Source: Heliomicrobium modesticaldum Ice1
GTDB lineage: Bacteria > Bacillota > Desulfitobacteriia > Heliobacteriales > Heliobacteriaceae
NCBI RefSeq assembly: GCF_000019165.1
Contig: NC_010337.2
Span: 1,946,501 to 2,010,500, forward strand
Direction: 5' to 3'
Length of the DNA stretch: 64,000 bases
Below are positions 43,551 through 52,904 of the stretch, in pieces; within the stretch, counting starts at the first letter, position 1, and every line of letters begins with the position of its first letter. The notes beneath the pieces are model-generated. The model saw only the letters and a program-made list of their open reading frames with translations, was not told the origin of the DNA and searched no databases. The translations under genes and the position numbers were made by a program.

Positions 43551-44558
43551 ATGATTCTTCGAGAAGAACTGGAACGGCGGGAAGAGAACCTTCTATCTCC
43601 TTATGCGGCCAAGAGCGCCCGCAGCAAAGGTCGGTTGAAACCAGAAGAGGAATGCGCCATGCGGACCGCCTTCCAACGCGACCGCGACCGGATCATCCAC
43701 TCAAAGTCCTTCCGGCGCCTGAAGCATAAGACGCAGGTCTTCATCTCGCCGGAAGGGGATCACTTCCGCACCCGTCTTACCCATACCTTGGAGGTGTCCC
43801 AGATCGCCCGAACCATCGCCCGGTCGCTGGGGCTCAATGAGGACCTGACAGAGGCGATCGCCCTCGGTCATGACCTGGGCCACACCCCCTTTGGTCATGC
43901 CGGTGAAGACGCCCTCGACAAGACGCTGAAAGAGGGGTTCTCCCACGCCCGGCAGAGCCTGCGCGTCGTCGACACGTTGGAACAAGGGGCAGGATTGAAT
44001 CTGACCTGGGAGGTCCGCGATGGCATCGCTAACCATTCCAGCAGCGGCAAACCGGCCACCCTCGAAGGACAGATCGTCCGCTGGGCCGACCGCTTCGCCT
44101 ACATCAATCATGACATCGACGACGCCATTCGGGGCGGTATCATCAGTCAAAGTGACCTGCCGGCAGACTGCATCCATGTCCTCGGGGGAAATCACCGCTC
44201 CCGGATCAACCGAATGGTCATGGACATGGTGCAGGCCTCCTGGAACCAGCCGGAGATCCGGCTCAGCCCGGAGGTGGAAGAGGCGACGCTCAAGTTGCGG
44301 CGCTTCATGTTCAACGAGGTCTATATCGGTTCGCGGGCCAAGGCGGAAGAGAGCAAAGCGAAAGAACTGATCTTTTCCTTGTTCCGCTACTTCAAGTACA
44401 ACCCGCGCGCCATGCCTCAGGAGTACCAGGACATGATTGAAACGCAGGGGATGGAGCGGGCTGTCGCCGATTATATCTCGGGGATGACCGATCGCTTTGC
44501 TGTCAAGGTTTATGAACGACTATTCCTGCCTTCCCCTTGGCTCAGCCGCTGGGATTAG
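43551..44558 (+). CDS. dgt: Deoxyguanosinetriphosphate triphosphohydrolase-like protein
   Basis: HD-domain dNTPase that splits dGTP to deoxyguanosine and triphosphate, 335 residues. The metal-binding set is visible: [13 protein letters not shown] (H), [16 protein letters not shown] (HD) and later [32 protein letters not shown] (D). The N-terminal [22 protein letters not shown] block is typical. It precedes dnaG-rpoD, a common order in Clostridia. Confidence 0.92.
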   Translation: MILREELERREENLLSPYAAKSARSKGRLKPEEECAMRTAFQRDRDRIIHSKSFRRLKHKTQVFISPEGDHFRTRLTHTLEVSQIARTIARSLGLNEDLTEAIALGHDLGHTPFGHAGEDALDKTLKEGFSHARQSLRVVDTLEQGAGLNLTWEVRDGIANHSSSGKPATLEGQIVRWADRFAYINHDIDDAIRGGIISQSDLPADCIHVLGGNHRSRINRMVMDMVQASWNQPEIRLSPEVEEATLKLRRFMFNEVYIGSRAKAEESKAKELIFSLFRYFKYNPRAMPQEYQDMIETQGMERAVADYISGMTDRFAVKVYERLFLPSPWLSRWD

Positions 44559-44575
44559 AACCCCCGGAGGGTAGG

Positions 44576-44581
44576 TATAAT
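44576..44581 (+). promoter_or_regulatory. Possible -10 box upstream of dnaG
   Basis: TATAAT in GGTAGGTATAATATAG, 165 bases before dnaG. No good -35 is seen at the right spacing. Confidence 0.35.
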
Positions 44582-44745
44582 ATAGAGGATCCGAAACGGC
44601 GCATCGGAACCGTCAAAAAAGTGTCGTATTTCTGGAGGAAATGTCAACTCCGCCGCGAATAACAAAAAAGGGTTTCAGGTTGTCGCAAAGCGGAAAAAGA
44701 AGGATTTAAGCGCCAGGCGGCGAATGCTTGATGGGGTGATGGTTT

Positions 44746-46716
44746 TTGCGAGATCCCCAGATCGTCGATGAGATTCGCCATCGTTTGGATATTGTCGAAA
44801 TTGTGGCGGATTATGTGGCGCTGAAACGGCAGGGCGGACGGTATGTCGGGCTCTGCCCCTTTCACTCCGAAAAGACACCGTCTTTTACCGTATCGCGGGA
44901 TAAGCAATACTTTCATTGCTTCGGTTGCGGCACGGGTGGCGATGTCTTTACCTTTGTCATGCTCCGAGAGAACCTGACCTTTCCCGAAGCCCTCAAAAAA
45001 TTGGCGGAACGCGCCGGCGTCACCCTTCCGGAACGAAAACTGACGCCCACCCAGCAGGCCCAGCGCACCGCCGTCGAGCGGGGCCGGGCGTTGCACAAAC
45101 GGGCGGCTGAATTGTACTTCCGATGCCTCCGAGAGGACGCCCGGGCTCGTCCGGGCCGAGAGTACCTGAGCCGCCGGGGTGTGAGCGACAGCGTGGCTGT
45201 CGATTTCGGACTCGGCTTCGCGCCGCCCGGCTGGGAGTTTCTCGCCACCCGATTGCAGCAAGAAGGATACCTTCCGGAAGAATTGGAGCGGTTCGGCCTG
45301 ATCGTGCCCCGCCAGGGAGGAGAGGGTTATTACGATCGCTTCCGCAACCGGATCATCTTTCCCATATTTGACGCCCAAGGGCGTCCCGTCGCTTTCGGCG
45401 GTCGCGTCTTAGACGATGCGGTTCCCAAGTACCTCAATTCGCCGGAAACGCCTCTGTACAAAAAGGGACAGCACCTCTATGGCCTGAACAAGGCCGGATC
45501 CGCCATCCGGGAAAAAGGGGTGGCTGTGCTGGTCGAGGGATATATGGATGTCATCGCCTGTCACCAGCATGGCATCCGCCAGGCTGTGGCCAGCCTCGGC
45601 ACAGCCATGACGCCGGAGCAGGGCCGCCTGCTCCTCCGCTACGGTCCGCGGGTGCTGATCTGCTATGACAGCGACCGGGCCGGCGTGGAAGCGGCGGTGA
45701 AGGCTGGCGGGATCCTGACCGCTCTGGGGGCGCAGATCCAAGTGCTGACCCTGCCAGAAGGCAAGGATCCTGACGAGTACCTGCAGCGCCACGGCGCCGA
45801 CAGCTTTTGGCTGGCGGCGGAACAGGCGCCATCCTTTTTCACCTTTTGCTATTCCCGCGCCGCCGCCGCGCAGGACCTGTCGTCCGCCGTCGGCAAGGCG
45901 TCCGTCGTCCGCGAATTGGCATCCCTCTTGCTGACGATGCCCAGCGCCGTCGAACAGGAGGCCAACATCCAGTGGCTGGCCCGGGAGTTGCGGCTCTCCG
46001 AGGCGGCGGTGATGGAGGAGATCCGGGGATATGCCCGGAATGCCAGGGCGCCGGGGATGAGAAAGGAAAATATTAGACATACTATTTCTGCCTCTGCCCC
46101 TGCCTGGGGTGACGGCGATGCAGGGACGCAGGCAGCGCCCGGCGATGCCGGGGCGGCTGACGGTTTGACCGCCAGGTCGGCGGGCGGGGGGGAGCAGCGA
46201 CAACATAGTGCAAACCGAAAAGAACAGGCCTGGCGCTATCTCCTTTACTGGATGATCGAGGATCCGGATCGGGTCCGCTGGGTCTTTGAACGGTTGGGCG
46301 AGGAAATCCCCCGCGCCGACGAACCGCTGGGTGAAATCCTTGCCGCCTTGACGGCTGTATGTGATGAAGGCGGCCGAGGTTCTTTGGCCGGACGGGTGGC
46401 TGAACGTCTCTCTACGGACAAGGCGAAGGGATACCTGAGCGCGTTGTTGGTGGAAGACATCCTCTGCCGGGAACCGGTGATAGAGGATTGCATCAACACA
46501 CTGCGTTATGGATGGTTGACAGAAGAAATCGCCAGCCTGGAGAGCCAGGTGGACGCCTTTTCCCGGAGCGGTGACATGGAGGCGATGCAGCGGCTGCTGC
46601 CACGCCTCGCGAAGTTACAGCAAGCCCGCAACCGGGCGGCGCGCAGACAGGGCGCCATGCCTTTTGGCGGTCGGTTGGATCAACGGCCCTGGTACAAGGG
46701 GGGGAACCACGGATGA
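44746..46716 (+). CDS. dnaG: DNA primase
   Basis: Makes RNA primers at the replication fork. 656 residues. CHC2 zinc finger C37, H40, C58, C61 (GLCPFH, HCFGCG); TOPRIM domain with [11 protein letters not shown] (acidic Glu) and CYDSDRAG (Asp-x-Asp); C-terminal helicase-binding part. TTG start at 44746 behind GATGGGGTGATGG. A Gly/Ala-rich linker lies about residues 440-485. Overlaps rpoD by the ATGA junction, the classical dnaG-sigA operon. Confidence 0.95.
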   Translation: MRDPQIVDEIRHRLDIVEIVADYVALKRQGGRYVGLCPFHSEKTPSFTVSRDKQYFHCFGCGTGGDVFTFVMLRENLTFPEALKKLAERAGVTLPERKLTPTQQAQRTAVERGRALHKRAAELYFRCLREDARARPGREYLSRRGVSDSVAVDFGLGFAPPGWEFLATRLQQEGYLPEELERFGLIVPRQGGEGYYDRFRNRIIFPIFDAQGRPVAFGGRVLDDAVPKYLNSPETPLYKKGQHLYGLNKAGSAIREKGVAVLVEGYMDVIACHQHGIRQAVASLGTAMTPEQGRLLLRYGPRVLICYDSDRAGVEAAVKAGGILTALGAQIQVLTLPEGKDPDEYLQRHGADSFWLAAEQAPSFFTFCYSRAAAAQDLSSAVGKASVVRELASLLLTMPSAVEQEANIQWLARELRLSEAAVMEEIRGYARNARAPGMRKENIRHTISASAPAWGDGDAGTQAAPGDAGAADGLTARSAGGGEQRQHSANRKEQAWRYLLYWMIEDPDRVRWVFERLGEEIPRADEPLGEILAALTAVCDEGGRGSLAGRVAERLSTDKAKGYLSALLVEDILCREPVIEDCINTLRYGWLTEEIASLESQVDAFSRSGDMEAMQRLLPRLAKLQQARNRAARRQGAMPFGGRLDQRPWYKGGNHG

Positions 46717-47828
46717 AGGAAGAGCAGAAAGAAGAACAGGTAGAACAAGTACAAAAAGTAAAAGACCTGATTGCCAAAGGGAAGAAAAAAGGGGTCCTCA
46801 CCTACCAGGAGATCATGGACGCGCTGCAAGGTGTCGAGATGACGGCAGACCAAGTCGATGATATCTACGAGCAATTGGGCAACATGGGAATCGATGTGGT
46901 GCCGGAGAACACCGAGTCGGAATCCTTGGATAAGGCCGAAGAACCAATCATCCGGGAAGAGGAAGAGATTGAAGTCGACTTGTCCGTGCCCGAAGGTGTG
47001 GGCATCGACGACCCTGTTCGGATGTACCTCAAAGAGATCGGTCGGGTGCCCCTGCTATCGGCGGAAGAAGAGATCGAGCTGGCCAAGCGGATGGAGGAGG
47101 GCGATGAGGCGGCCAAGCGCCGTCTCGCCGAAGCCAACCTGCGGCTCGTCGTCTCTATCGCCAAGCGCTACGTAGGCCGCGGCATGCTCTTTCTCGACCT
47201 GATCCAGGAAGGCAACCTGGGCTTGATCAAGGCGGTCGAGAAGTTTGATTACCGCAAAGGGTACAAGTTCTCCACCTATGCCACATGGTGGATCCGGCAG
47301 GCCATCACGCGGGCCATCGCCGACCAGGCGCGGACGATCCGCATTCCCGTCCACATGGTGGAGACGATCAACAAGTTGATCCGCGTTTCTCGCCAACTCC
47401 TTCAGGAGTACGGCCGGGAGCCGATGCCCGAGGAGATCGCCAAGGAGATGGACATTCCTGTCGAACGGGTGCGGGAGATCATGAAGATCGCCCAAGAACC
47501 CGTTTCCTTGGAAACGCCCATCGGCGAGGAAGAGGATTCCCATCTGGGCGACTTCATCGAAGACCAGGATGCCCCGGCCCCGGCGGAGGCCGCCTCCTTC
47601 ATCCTGCTCAAGGAGCAGCTGGAGGAGGTGCTGGAGACGCTGACGGCGCGGGAGATGAAGGTGCTTCGTCTGCGCTTTGGACTCGATGACGGACGCTCCC
47701 GCACCCTCGAAGAGGTGGGCCAGGAGTTCGGCGTCACCCGCGAACGGATCCGTCAGATCGAGGCGAAGGCGTTGCGCAAGCTCCGCCACCCCAGCCGGAG
47801 CAAGAAGTTGAAGGACTATCTGGACTGA
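46713..47828 (+). CDS. rpoD: RNA polymerase primary sigma factor
   Basis: Housekeeping sigma-A of 371 residues. A Glu/Lys-rich region 1.1-type N-terminus, then region 1.2 ([11 protein letters not shown]), region 2 ([36 protein letters not shown]...[17 protein letters not shown]), region 3 and region 4 helix-turn-helix ([28 protein letters not shown]). Its promoters (TTGACA-17-TATAAT type) are seen repeatedly in this window. Confidence 0.97.
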   Translation: MKEEQKEEQVEQVQKVKDLIAKGKKKGVLTYQEIMDALQGVEMTADQVDDIYEQLGNMGIDVVPENTESESLDKAEEPIIREEEEIEVDLSVPEGVGIDDPVRMYLKEIGRVPLLSAEEEIELAKRMEEGDEAAKRRLAEANLRLVVSIAKRYVGRGMLFLDLIQEGNLGLIKAVEKFDYRKGYKFSTYATWWIRQAITRAIADQARTIRIPVHMVETINKLIRVSRQLLQEYGREPMPEEIAKEMDIPVERVREIMKIAQEPVSLETPIGEEEDSHLGDFIEDQDAPAPAEAASFILLKEQLEEVLETLTAREMKVLRLRFGLDDGRSRTLEEVGQEFGVTRERIRQIEAKALRKLRHPSRSKKLKDYLD

Positions 47829-47854
47829 CGACTCGACTGGCCGAAAGTGGATCA

Positions 47855-47883
47855 TTGACCGCGAGCCGGTCTTCGCCTATAAT
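47855..47883 (+). promoter_or_regulatory. Promoter of the tRNA gene
   Basis: TTGACC, 17 bases, TATAAT. It is followed by a GGCATCC/GGATGCC hairpin at 47902-47923 just before the tRNA, either the rpoD terminator remnant or a processing signal. Confidence 0.75.
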
Positions 47884-47927
47884 TGAATAGACGCTTTTTG
47901 AGGCATCCTCGGTTGGGGATGCCGAAC

Positions 47928-48002
47928 GGGCCTATAGCTCAGCGGTAGAGCGGCCGGCTCATAACCGGTTGGTCCCAGGTTCGATCCCTGGTGGGCCCAC
48001 CA
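47928..48002 (+). tRNA. tRNA with CAT anticodon (Met or lysidine-modified Ile2)
   Basis: 75-base cloverleaf with encoded CCA. Acceptor GGGCCTA / TGGGCCC (one G-T pair), D arm TAGCTCAGC-GGT-AGAGC, anticodon stem GCCGG/CCGGT around CTCATAA, and T arm CCAGG-TTCGATC-CCTGG. The anticodon CAT is carried by initiator/elongator Met and by Ile2 tRNAs. It lacks the three G-C pairs of an initiator anticodon stem base; its GGGCCTATAGCTCAG acceptor/D region resembles tRNA-Ile, so Ile2 is a real possibility. Confidence 0.93.
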
Positions 48003-48015
48003 TATATGCAAATCG

Positions 48016-48045
48016 CCCGTTTGCCTGACCGGCAGACGGGTTTTT
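48016..48045 (+). terminator. Terminator of the tRNA transcript
   Basis: CCCGTTTGCC / GGCAGACGGG stem with TTTTTGTTTT after it. Confidence 0.85.
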
Positions 48046-48118
48046 GTTTTCTGCTCAAACTTTTAAGGTGTGCTCCGTAAAGCAATCGGTAAAAGACGAT
48101 CGCGAAGGATGGATTCTG

Positions 48119-48868
48119 TTGGAACTGAGCCCTCGTTTGCAGCGGTTGGCAGCGGCGGCGCCGCCCGGTCTGCCCATCGCTGACATCGGCACCGATCACG
48201 CCTATATCCCCGTCTACCTGGTCAAAAGTGGCATCGTCCCTTATGCGATAGGCGTCGATGTCCATCCCGGTCCGCTGGAAGCGGCACGTCTGCATGTGGC
48301 CGCCTACGGCGTCAAAGACAAGGTCGAGATACGGGAGGGCGATGGGCTTGCGCCGTTGCAACCTCGCGAGGTCGGCGCCATCGTCATCGCCGGCATGGGC
48401 GGCGGAACGATGCAGGCCATCTTAACGGAGGGCGACGCCGCCGGCAAGTTGGCCGGTGTGAGCCGTCTCATCCTGCAGCCGCTGGAAGGTGCCGGTGGAC
48501 TGCGTCGCTGGCTCCATCACCGGGGATGGCGGATCGTCGATGAGGATCTGGTGGCCGAAGGGCCGCGCATTTATGAGATGATCGTGCTGGAGCCGGCGGA
48601 AGCAAATAAGGATACCCGAAAAGCCATCTTCGGTTCTGCAGAGAACGCAGCAGCCGAGGAGCTCTACTGGGATCTCGGTCCACTGCTCCTGGCGCGAAAA
48701 CACCCGTTGCTGCTCCCGGTCGTAGAAAAGCGGCTCGAGCGGGAAAGACGGGCGCTGGCGGGCATCGCTCAGGCGCGACAGCCAGACGAGCAAAAATTGG
48801 AGCGGATGAAATCACGCATCAAGGCCTTGGAAAGGGTGAGGACATGGCTATCGCCTGCGCGCGGATAA
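48119..48868 (+). CDS. trmK: tRNA (adenine(22)-N1)-methyltransferase TrmK
   Basis: Class I SAM methyltransferase, about 249 residues, that methylates A22 of tRNA. N-terminal LSPRLQRLAAAAPPGLPIADIGTDHAYIPVYL contains the SAM loop (ADIGTDHAYIP), and VIAGMGGGTMQAIL and LILQPLEGAGGLRRWL are family blocks. A TTG start at 48119 after GAAGGATGGA gives the usual N-terminus; the in-frame ATG at 48044 lies in the tRNA terminator. C-terminal coiled coil. Overlaps nif3-like gene. Confidence 0.88.
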   Translation: MELSPRLQRLAAAAPPGLPIADIGTDHAYIPVYLVKSGIVPYAIGVDVHPGPLEAARLHVAAYGVKDKVEIREGDGLAPLQPREVGAIVIAGMGGGTMQAILTEGDAAGKLAGVSRLILQPLEGAGGLRRWLHHRGWRIVDEDLVAEGPRIYEMIVLEPAEANKDTRKAIFGSAENAAAEELYWDLGPLLLARKHPLLLPVVEKRLERERRALAGIAQARQPDEQKLERMKSRIKALERVRTWLSPARG

Positions 48869-49965
48869 TCGAGTGGATAGAACGTCTGGCCCCGAAAAGG
48901 CTGGCGGAAGACTGGGATAATGTGGGGCTCCAGGTGGGCGATCCCTCTCGTCCTGTCGAGAGAATCTATGTGGCCCTCGACGTGGACGAAAAGGTGGTCC
49001 AAATGGCGGCGGAACAGGGCTGCCAGATGATCCTCTCTCACCACCCCTTGTTGTTTCAACCGCTCCGGACATTGCGCTGGGATCAGCCGCAGGGACGGTT
49101 GCTCAAGGCCATCATCGACCATGATCTGCAGGTCTACGCCGCCCATACCAACCTGGACTCGGCCCGGGGAGGCGTCAATGACATCCTGGCACAGCGGCTC
49201 GGTTTGACGGCGGTAGAACCGCTCTTTGACGACAAACAGGAGGAGCTGGTCAAGATTGCCGTCTTCGTCCCTGCTGAACATGAGGCGGCGGTTCGCCAGG
49301 CCATGGGCGACGCTGGCGCCGGACATATCGGAAACTACTCCCATTGCAGCTTCCGCAGCGCCGGGCGGGGAAGCTTTTTGCCCCTCGAAGGCACGAATCC
49401 CTTCATCGGCGCTAAAGGCGTCCTGGAAGAGGTGGAAGAACTTCGTCTGGAGACGATCGCCCCCAAAAGCGCCTTGAACCGTGTCATCAAGGCCATGGTG
49501 AAAGCCCACCCCTACGAAGAGGTCGCCTACGACCTCTACCCCTTGCTCAATACCGGTGAAAAAACCGGCCTCGGCCGCATCGGCCGCCTGCCGCAGCCGA
49601 TGACGATAGACGCATTGGCCGATCGGATCAAACAGAGCCTTGCTGTCGCCCGGGTTCGTTGGATCGGCGCCGACAAGGGAAGGATGGTCGAGAAGATCGC
49701 CGTCTGCGGTGGTTCCGGCGCATCGACCATCGCCCGCGCCCATTTCAAAGGCGCTCAGGTGTTGGTCACGGGCGACATGAAGTACCATGAGGCCCAGTCA
49801 GCTCAGTCCCTGGGGATCGACGTCCTCGACGCTGGTCACTTCGCCACGGAACGACCCGTTCTGGAAGCGTTGGCCGCCTACATCGAAGAGACGGCAGTCC
49901 GGGAGAAGGTGACTGTCCAGGTGATCGTCCATGGGGAGAGCCAGGACCCCTTTGCCGACCTGTAG
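48844..49965 (+). CDS. Nif3-like dinuclear metal centre protein (YqfO type)
   Basis: 373 residues. N-terminal IIEWIERLAPKRLAEDWDNVGLQVG, metal-binding His pair in ILSHHPLLFQPL, HTNLDSARGGVND, and C-terminal GDMKYHEAQ and DAGHFATERP. The middle ~130 residues (VKIAVFVPAEHEAAVRQAM...) form the PII-like insert that distinguishes the long YqfO form. Coupled with trmK throughout Firmicutes. Proposed GTP cyclohydrolase-type or hydrolase roles are unproven. Confidence 0.92.
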   Translation: MAIACARIIEWIERLAPKRLAEDWDNVGLQVGDPSRPVERIYVALDVDEKVVQMAAEQGCQMILSHHPLLFQPLRTLRWDQPQGRLLKAIIDHDLQVYAAHTNLDSARGGVNDILAQRLGLTAVEPLFDDKQEELVKIAVFVPAEHEAAVRQAMGDAGAGHIGNYSHCSFRSAGRGSFLPLEGTNPFIGAKGVLEEVEELRLETIAPKSALNRVIKAMVKAHPYEEVAYDLYPLLNTGEKTGLGRIGRLPQPMTIDALADRIKQSLAVARVRWIGADKGRMVEKIAVCGGSGASTIARAHFKGAQVLVTGDMKYHEAQSAQSLGIDVLDAGHFATERPVLEALAAYIEETAVREKVTVQVIVHGESQDPFADL

Positions 49966-49992
49966 GCGCAGAGCCGGGAAGGAGAGTGGACC

Positions 49993-50604
49993 ATGCGATA
50001 CGGAATCCTCGCCGATGTTCATGGAAAATCGGAGGCCTTGCAAAAGGCGTTGCGCCTGCTGCAGGATGTAGACCGCATCGTTTTTCTCGGCGACGTTCCA
50101 GGATATCGTGACATCGAAGGCATGCCCGAGTGCTTGCAGGCCTTGGCGGCTGAGGGCGCGCTGGCGGTGCGCGGAAATTGTGACGCCTACATGTTGGCCC
50201 ACAGGCGGCCGCCGGAGATCGCGGCGCCGCTCTGGGATTATTACACGGCCTGGCCGGAGGAGATCTTAGAGGGCGACCTGCTCTTTGTCCACGGCGGTCC
50301 GCGCGATCCCCTTCACGAACGGGTGAATGAAGAGGAAAGGGCTTGGCGAAACTTCCGGGCCCGCCAATTTGCTATCTGTTTTCACGGCCATGAGCACCGG
50401 GTCACCGCCTTTGCCAGCCGGGACGACGGTGATGTGGAGACGGTGAAACTGCCAGAGACGGGCCTCTGTACCCTGGAGGCGAACAGGCGCTACATCATCG
50501 GCGTCGGCTCTGTGGGAAAACCGAAAGATGAGTGTCGGGGCAGCGTCGTCCTCTTTGATGCGGAAACGCGGATGCTCCGGGTAGAGCGGTTTACCATCGA
50601 CTGA
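49993..50604 (+). CDS. Calcineurin-like metallophosphoesterase
   Basis: 203 residues with the five metallophosphoesterase motifs: ADVHGKSEAL (D-x-H), GDVPGY (GD), GNCDAY (GN-D), VHGGP (H) and HGHEHR (GHxH). The YfcE/MJ0936-like family hydrolyses phosphodiesters; substrate unknown. ATG 49993 after GGAGAG. Lies between nif3-like and DUF1405 genes. Confidence 0.87.
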   Translation: MRYGILADVHGKSEALQKALRLLQDVDRIVFLGDVPGYRDIEGMPECLQALAAEGALAVRGNCDAYMLAHRRPPEIAAPLWDYYTAWPEEILEGDLLFVHGGPRDPLHERVNEEERAWRNFRARQFAICFHGHEHRVTAFASRDDGDVETVKLPETGLCTLEANRRYIIGVGSVGKPKDECRGSVVLFDAETRMLRVERFTID

Positions 50605-50614
50605 AGGGGAAGCG

Positions 50615-51319
50615 ATGATAGAAACGATGACTGAAACGATGACAAAGCGACGCAAATGGCAGGACCATCCCCTGGTGTCCTGGCTCTTTTCCTCGACGGC
50701 GATGACAGCGTTGGTGATCGTCAACCTCGTAGGTACCCTCTATGGCTTCTGGTGGTACCGCATGCAACTGACGGAGACGCCGCTTCGCTACTGGCCGCTC
50801 GTGCCGGACAGCCCCCTCGCCTCGGGAGATTTCACCCTCCTGCTGACGTTGCTGCTCTTGGGCATCCGCTGGCCCTGGCTGGAGTGCCTGGCGCCGGTTG
50901 TGCTGGTCAAGTATGGACTCTGGGCGGTGATCATCAACGTCGACGCGGCCCTCACCGCCGGACCTGCCTTTGAGAACTGGCTGCTCGGCCTGTCTCACCT
51001 GGGTATGGCCCTTCAGGCGCTCTTGTTCTGGCCGCGACTGCGCTACTCCCGGCGGGTCTGGGCTGCCGTGACCGCCTGGGTGTTTTTCAACGACTTTGCC
51101 GATTACCGCTGGGATATCTATCCCTATCTCTTCGATCCCGGCCAGTACGACCTGGCTCTGACGAGCGCCGTTCTGCTGTCGGTGCTCTCCCTCGGTCTGG
51201 GTGCCTATTTTGCCTCTTCTTTTTCCGGCATGGGCCTGGGTGAGCCGTCGGCGCGGGTCAACCAGTTGTCAAGGATCGGTGTGAGTGCCAGCAGCGACAA
51301 GATCCAGAGCCCGAAGTAG
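50615..51319 (+). CDS. DUF1405 (YpjA-like) membrane protein
   Basis: 234 residues, about six helices, with LVIVNLVGTLYGFWWYRMQL, FTLLLTLLLLG, VVLVKYGLWAVIIN and FNDFADYRWDIYPYL, the pattern of YpjA/DUF1405 proteins of Bacillus and Clostridia. Function unknown. The start ATG 50615 is followed by a small direct repeat (GAAACGATGAC twice). The last ~38 residues are polar and unlike a membrane protein; they read through 115 bases that are antisense to the convergent gene's 3' end. Confidence 0.85.
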   Translation: MIETMTETMTKRRKWQDHPLVSWLFSSTAMTALVIVNLVGTLYGFWWYRMQLTETPLRYWPLVPDSPLASGDFTLLLTLLLLGIRWPWLECLAPVVLVKYGLWAVIINVDAALTAGPAFENWLLGLSHLGMALQALLFWPRLRYSRRVWAAVTAWVFFNDFADYRWDIYPYLFDPGQYDLALTSAVLLSVLSLGLGAYFASSFSGMGLGEPSARVNQLSRIGVSASSDKIQSPK

Positions 51320-51918
51320 AGGGCGTACTGGAGCGGGTGCAGAGCCCGGTGTCCTAAGAAGGTGTAAAAGAGGATAGCCGGCGTCTGGCCGATGGCCGTT
51401 CCCCAGGCGAAGGTCCACCAGTCGACTCGGGTGAGGCCGAAGGCGTATGAGGTGAAATCAAAGGGCATGAATGGCAGCAGCCGGGAAAAAAGGACGGCGG
51501 CCCGCCCATACTCGTATAGGTGGTCATCGATGCGTGACAAGAAGCCTTCGCGGACAAACTGGGACACGAAAGGCCGGCCGAGCCGCCGCGCTAAGCCGAA
51601 ACAGAGCAGAGCCGAGGCGAGGGAACTGCTCCAGGAGAGGAGCAAGCCCCAGGCGCTGCCGAAGAGGGCGGCGTTGAGTAAAAAAATGGCCACCGAGGGA
51701 ATCGGCGAGATAAAGGCTTGCAGCAGCATCAAGCAGAAGGAGACAAGCGGCGCAGCCAGGCCGAAGGATAGGACGAAGGTTTTCAGTTCCGCGAGGTTGG
51801 CCTCCAGCAGGAGCCTAACGGCGATAGCCACATGATGGCCCAAGGCGGGAATCGATATGACGAGGATCGCTAAGAGGAACGGCAGCGCCCGGGTAGGGTT
51901 ACACCAGTGCCTTTTCAC
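51205..51918 (-). CDS. TVP38/TMEM64-family membrane protein
   Basis: 237 residues, six to seven helices, with the SNARE-associated/DedA-superfamily core: LQAFISPIPSVAIFLLNAALFG, and FSRLLPFMPFDFTSYAFGLTRVDWWTFAWGTAIGQTPAILFYTFLG. GTG 51918 is chosen: AGGAGG lies 11 bases upstream and the hairpin at 51958 lies outside the gene; the GTG at 51981 falls inside that hairpin. Related proteins move lipids; substrate unknown. Tail-to-tail overlap with DUF1405. Confidence 0.85.
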   Translation of the reverse strand: MKRHWCNPTRALPFLLAILVISIPALGHHVAIAVRLLLEANLAELKTFVLSFGLAAPLVSFCLMLLQAFISPIPSVAIFLLNAALFGSAWGLLLSWSSSLASALLCFGLARRLGRPFVSQFVREGFLSRIDDHLYEYGRAAVLFSRLLPFMPFDFTSYAFGLTRVDWWTFAWGTAIGQTPAILFYTFLGHRALHPLQYALYFGLWILSLLALTPILDNWLTRADGSPRPMPEKEEAK

Positions 51919-51957
51919 TTCGCCGTCGTCCTCCTCTCGGTCAGCAAACAAGGCAAA

Positions 51958-51987
51958 GCCAGAGCGGAATCGCTGTTCCACTCTGGC
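51958..51987 (-). terminator. Terminator of the SASP gene
   Basis: Minus-strand GCCAGAGTGGAA / TTCCGCTCTGGC stem with six-base loop, followed by TTTGCCTTGTTTG. Confidence 0.7.
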
Positions 51988-52000
51988 TGGCGCATGACGG

Positions 52001-52180
52001 TCAAGCCTGGAGAGTCGCTACAGAGCGTTCGGCCCGTTCGATTGCGGCGCGGACGAGGTTGCCGGCGTTCCGTGTGGTGATGCCGCCCCAACCTTCCCGT
52101 TCGACCACATCGGCGAAGCCGAGTTCCCGGGCTAGCTCATACTTGAGTTGCTCTGACATGACGGGTTTGCGACGCGCCAT
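52001..52180 (-). CDS. Small acid-soluble spore protein, alpha/beta type
   Basis: 59-residue protein read on the minus strand from ATG 52180, six bases after AAGGGAGG (52187-52194). The sequence [15 protein letters not shown] followed by [21 protein letters not shown] is the alpha/beta SASP pattern: the first helix with the germination-protease region (ELARELG) and the second DNA-binding helix. These proteins coat spore DNA and protect it from damage. Normally forespore-specific (sigma-G); I did not find a clear sigma-G promoter. Own terminator at 51958. Confidence 0.88.
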   Translation of the reverse strand: MARRKPVMSEQLKYELARELGFADVVEREGWGGITTRNAGNLVRAAIERAERSVATLQA

Positions 52181-52268
52181 AGGTCGCCTCCCTTCCCGTT
52201 TGTCACGCGCCGCCTTTAGTTTTCGGCGCCCTCCGGAGCTTTATCCCTTTTGAGAGGGTGGAAGAATC

Positions 52269-52880
52269 ATGGATGCAGCGGCCATCATCCTGTCGGGTGG
52301 ACGCAATTCCCGGATGGGCCGCAACAAGGCTTTCGCTGTCGTCAACGGGAAGGTCGTCATTGCCCAGATCATCGAGAAACTGAAGACGGTGACGGCAGAG
52401 ATCATCGTCGTGACCAACTGCCCCGACGATTATAGGCACTTGGGTGTCCGGTTGACAGGCGACATCATCCCGGATCAGGGACCTTTGAGCGGCATCCATG
52501 CCGGGCTGATCGCTTCTAATTATCGAAATAACATCGTCGTCGCCTGTGACATGCCCTTTGTCGAGGCGCCGCTGGCGCGAGCGCTGCTCGAAGAGGCGCC
52601 CGGTTATGACGTGGTCGTTCCCCAATGGCGCGGCCACCTGCAGCCCCTCTTCGCCGTTTACACAAAAACATGCATTGACCCTATCGAGGCTTGTCTGCGT
52701 GGGAACATCCGCAAGATCGTCTCTTTCTACCCCCAGGTTCGCGTCTGCTGTGCCGGAGAAGCCCTGCTGAGCCGATGGGGGGATCCGGAGCGGATTTTTT
52801 TCAATATCAACACACCGGCTGATCTGGAGACCGCCCAAGGGGTGACCGAGGATCGGGATGCAGTGATCGGGATGCAGTGA
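52269..52880 (+). CDS. mobA: Molybdenum cofactor guanylyltransferase
   Basis: Adds GMP to molybdopterin to make bis-MGD for formate dehydrogenase and relatives. Nucleotide loop LSGGRNSRMGRNKA (8-21), PDQGPLSGIHAGL and the metal Asp in ACDMPFV. 203 residues. Followed by fdhD and mobB, a molybdenum/tungsten-enzyme maturation operon. No molybdoenzyme gene is in view. Confidence 0.93.
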   Translation: MDAAAIILSGGRNSRMGRNKAFAVVNGKVVIAQIIEKLKTVTAEIIVVTNCPDDYRHLGVRLTGDIIPDQGPLSGIHAGLIASNYRNNIVVACDMPFVEAPLARALLEEAPGYDVVVPQWRGHLQPLFAVYTKTCIDPIEACLRGNIRKIVSFYPQVRVCCAGEALLSRWGDPERIFFNINTPADLETAQGVTEDRDAVIGMQ

Positions 52881-52904
52881 CGAGGGTGTGAAGTCGGCTC
52901 GGGG

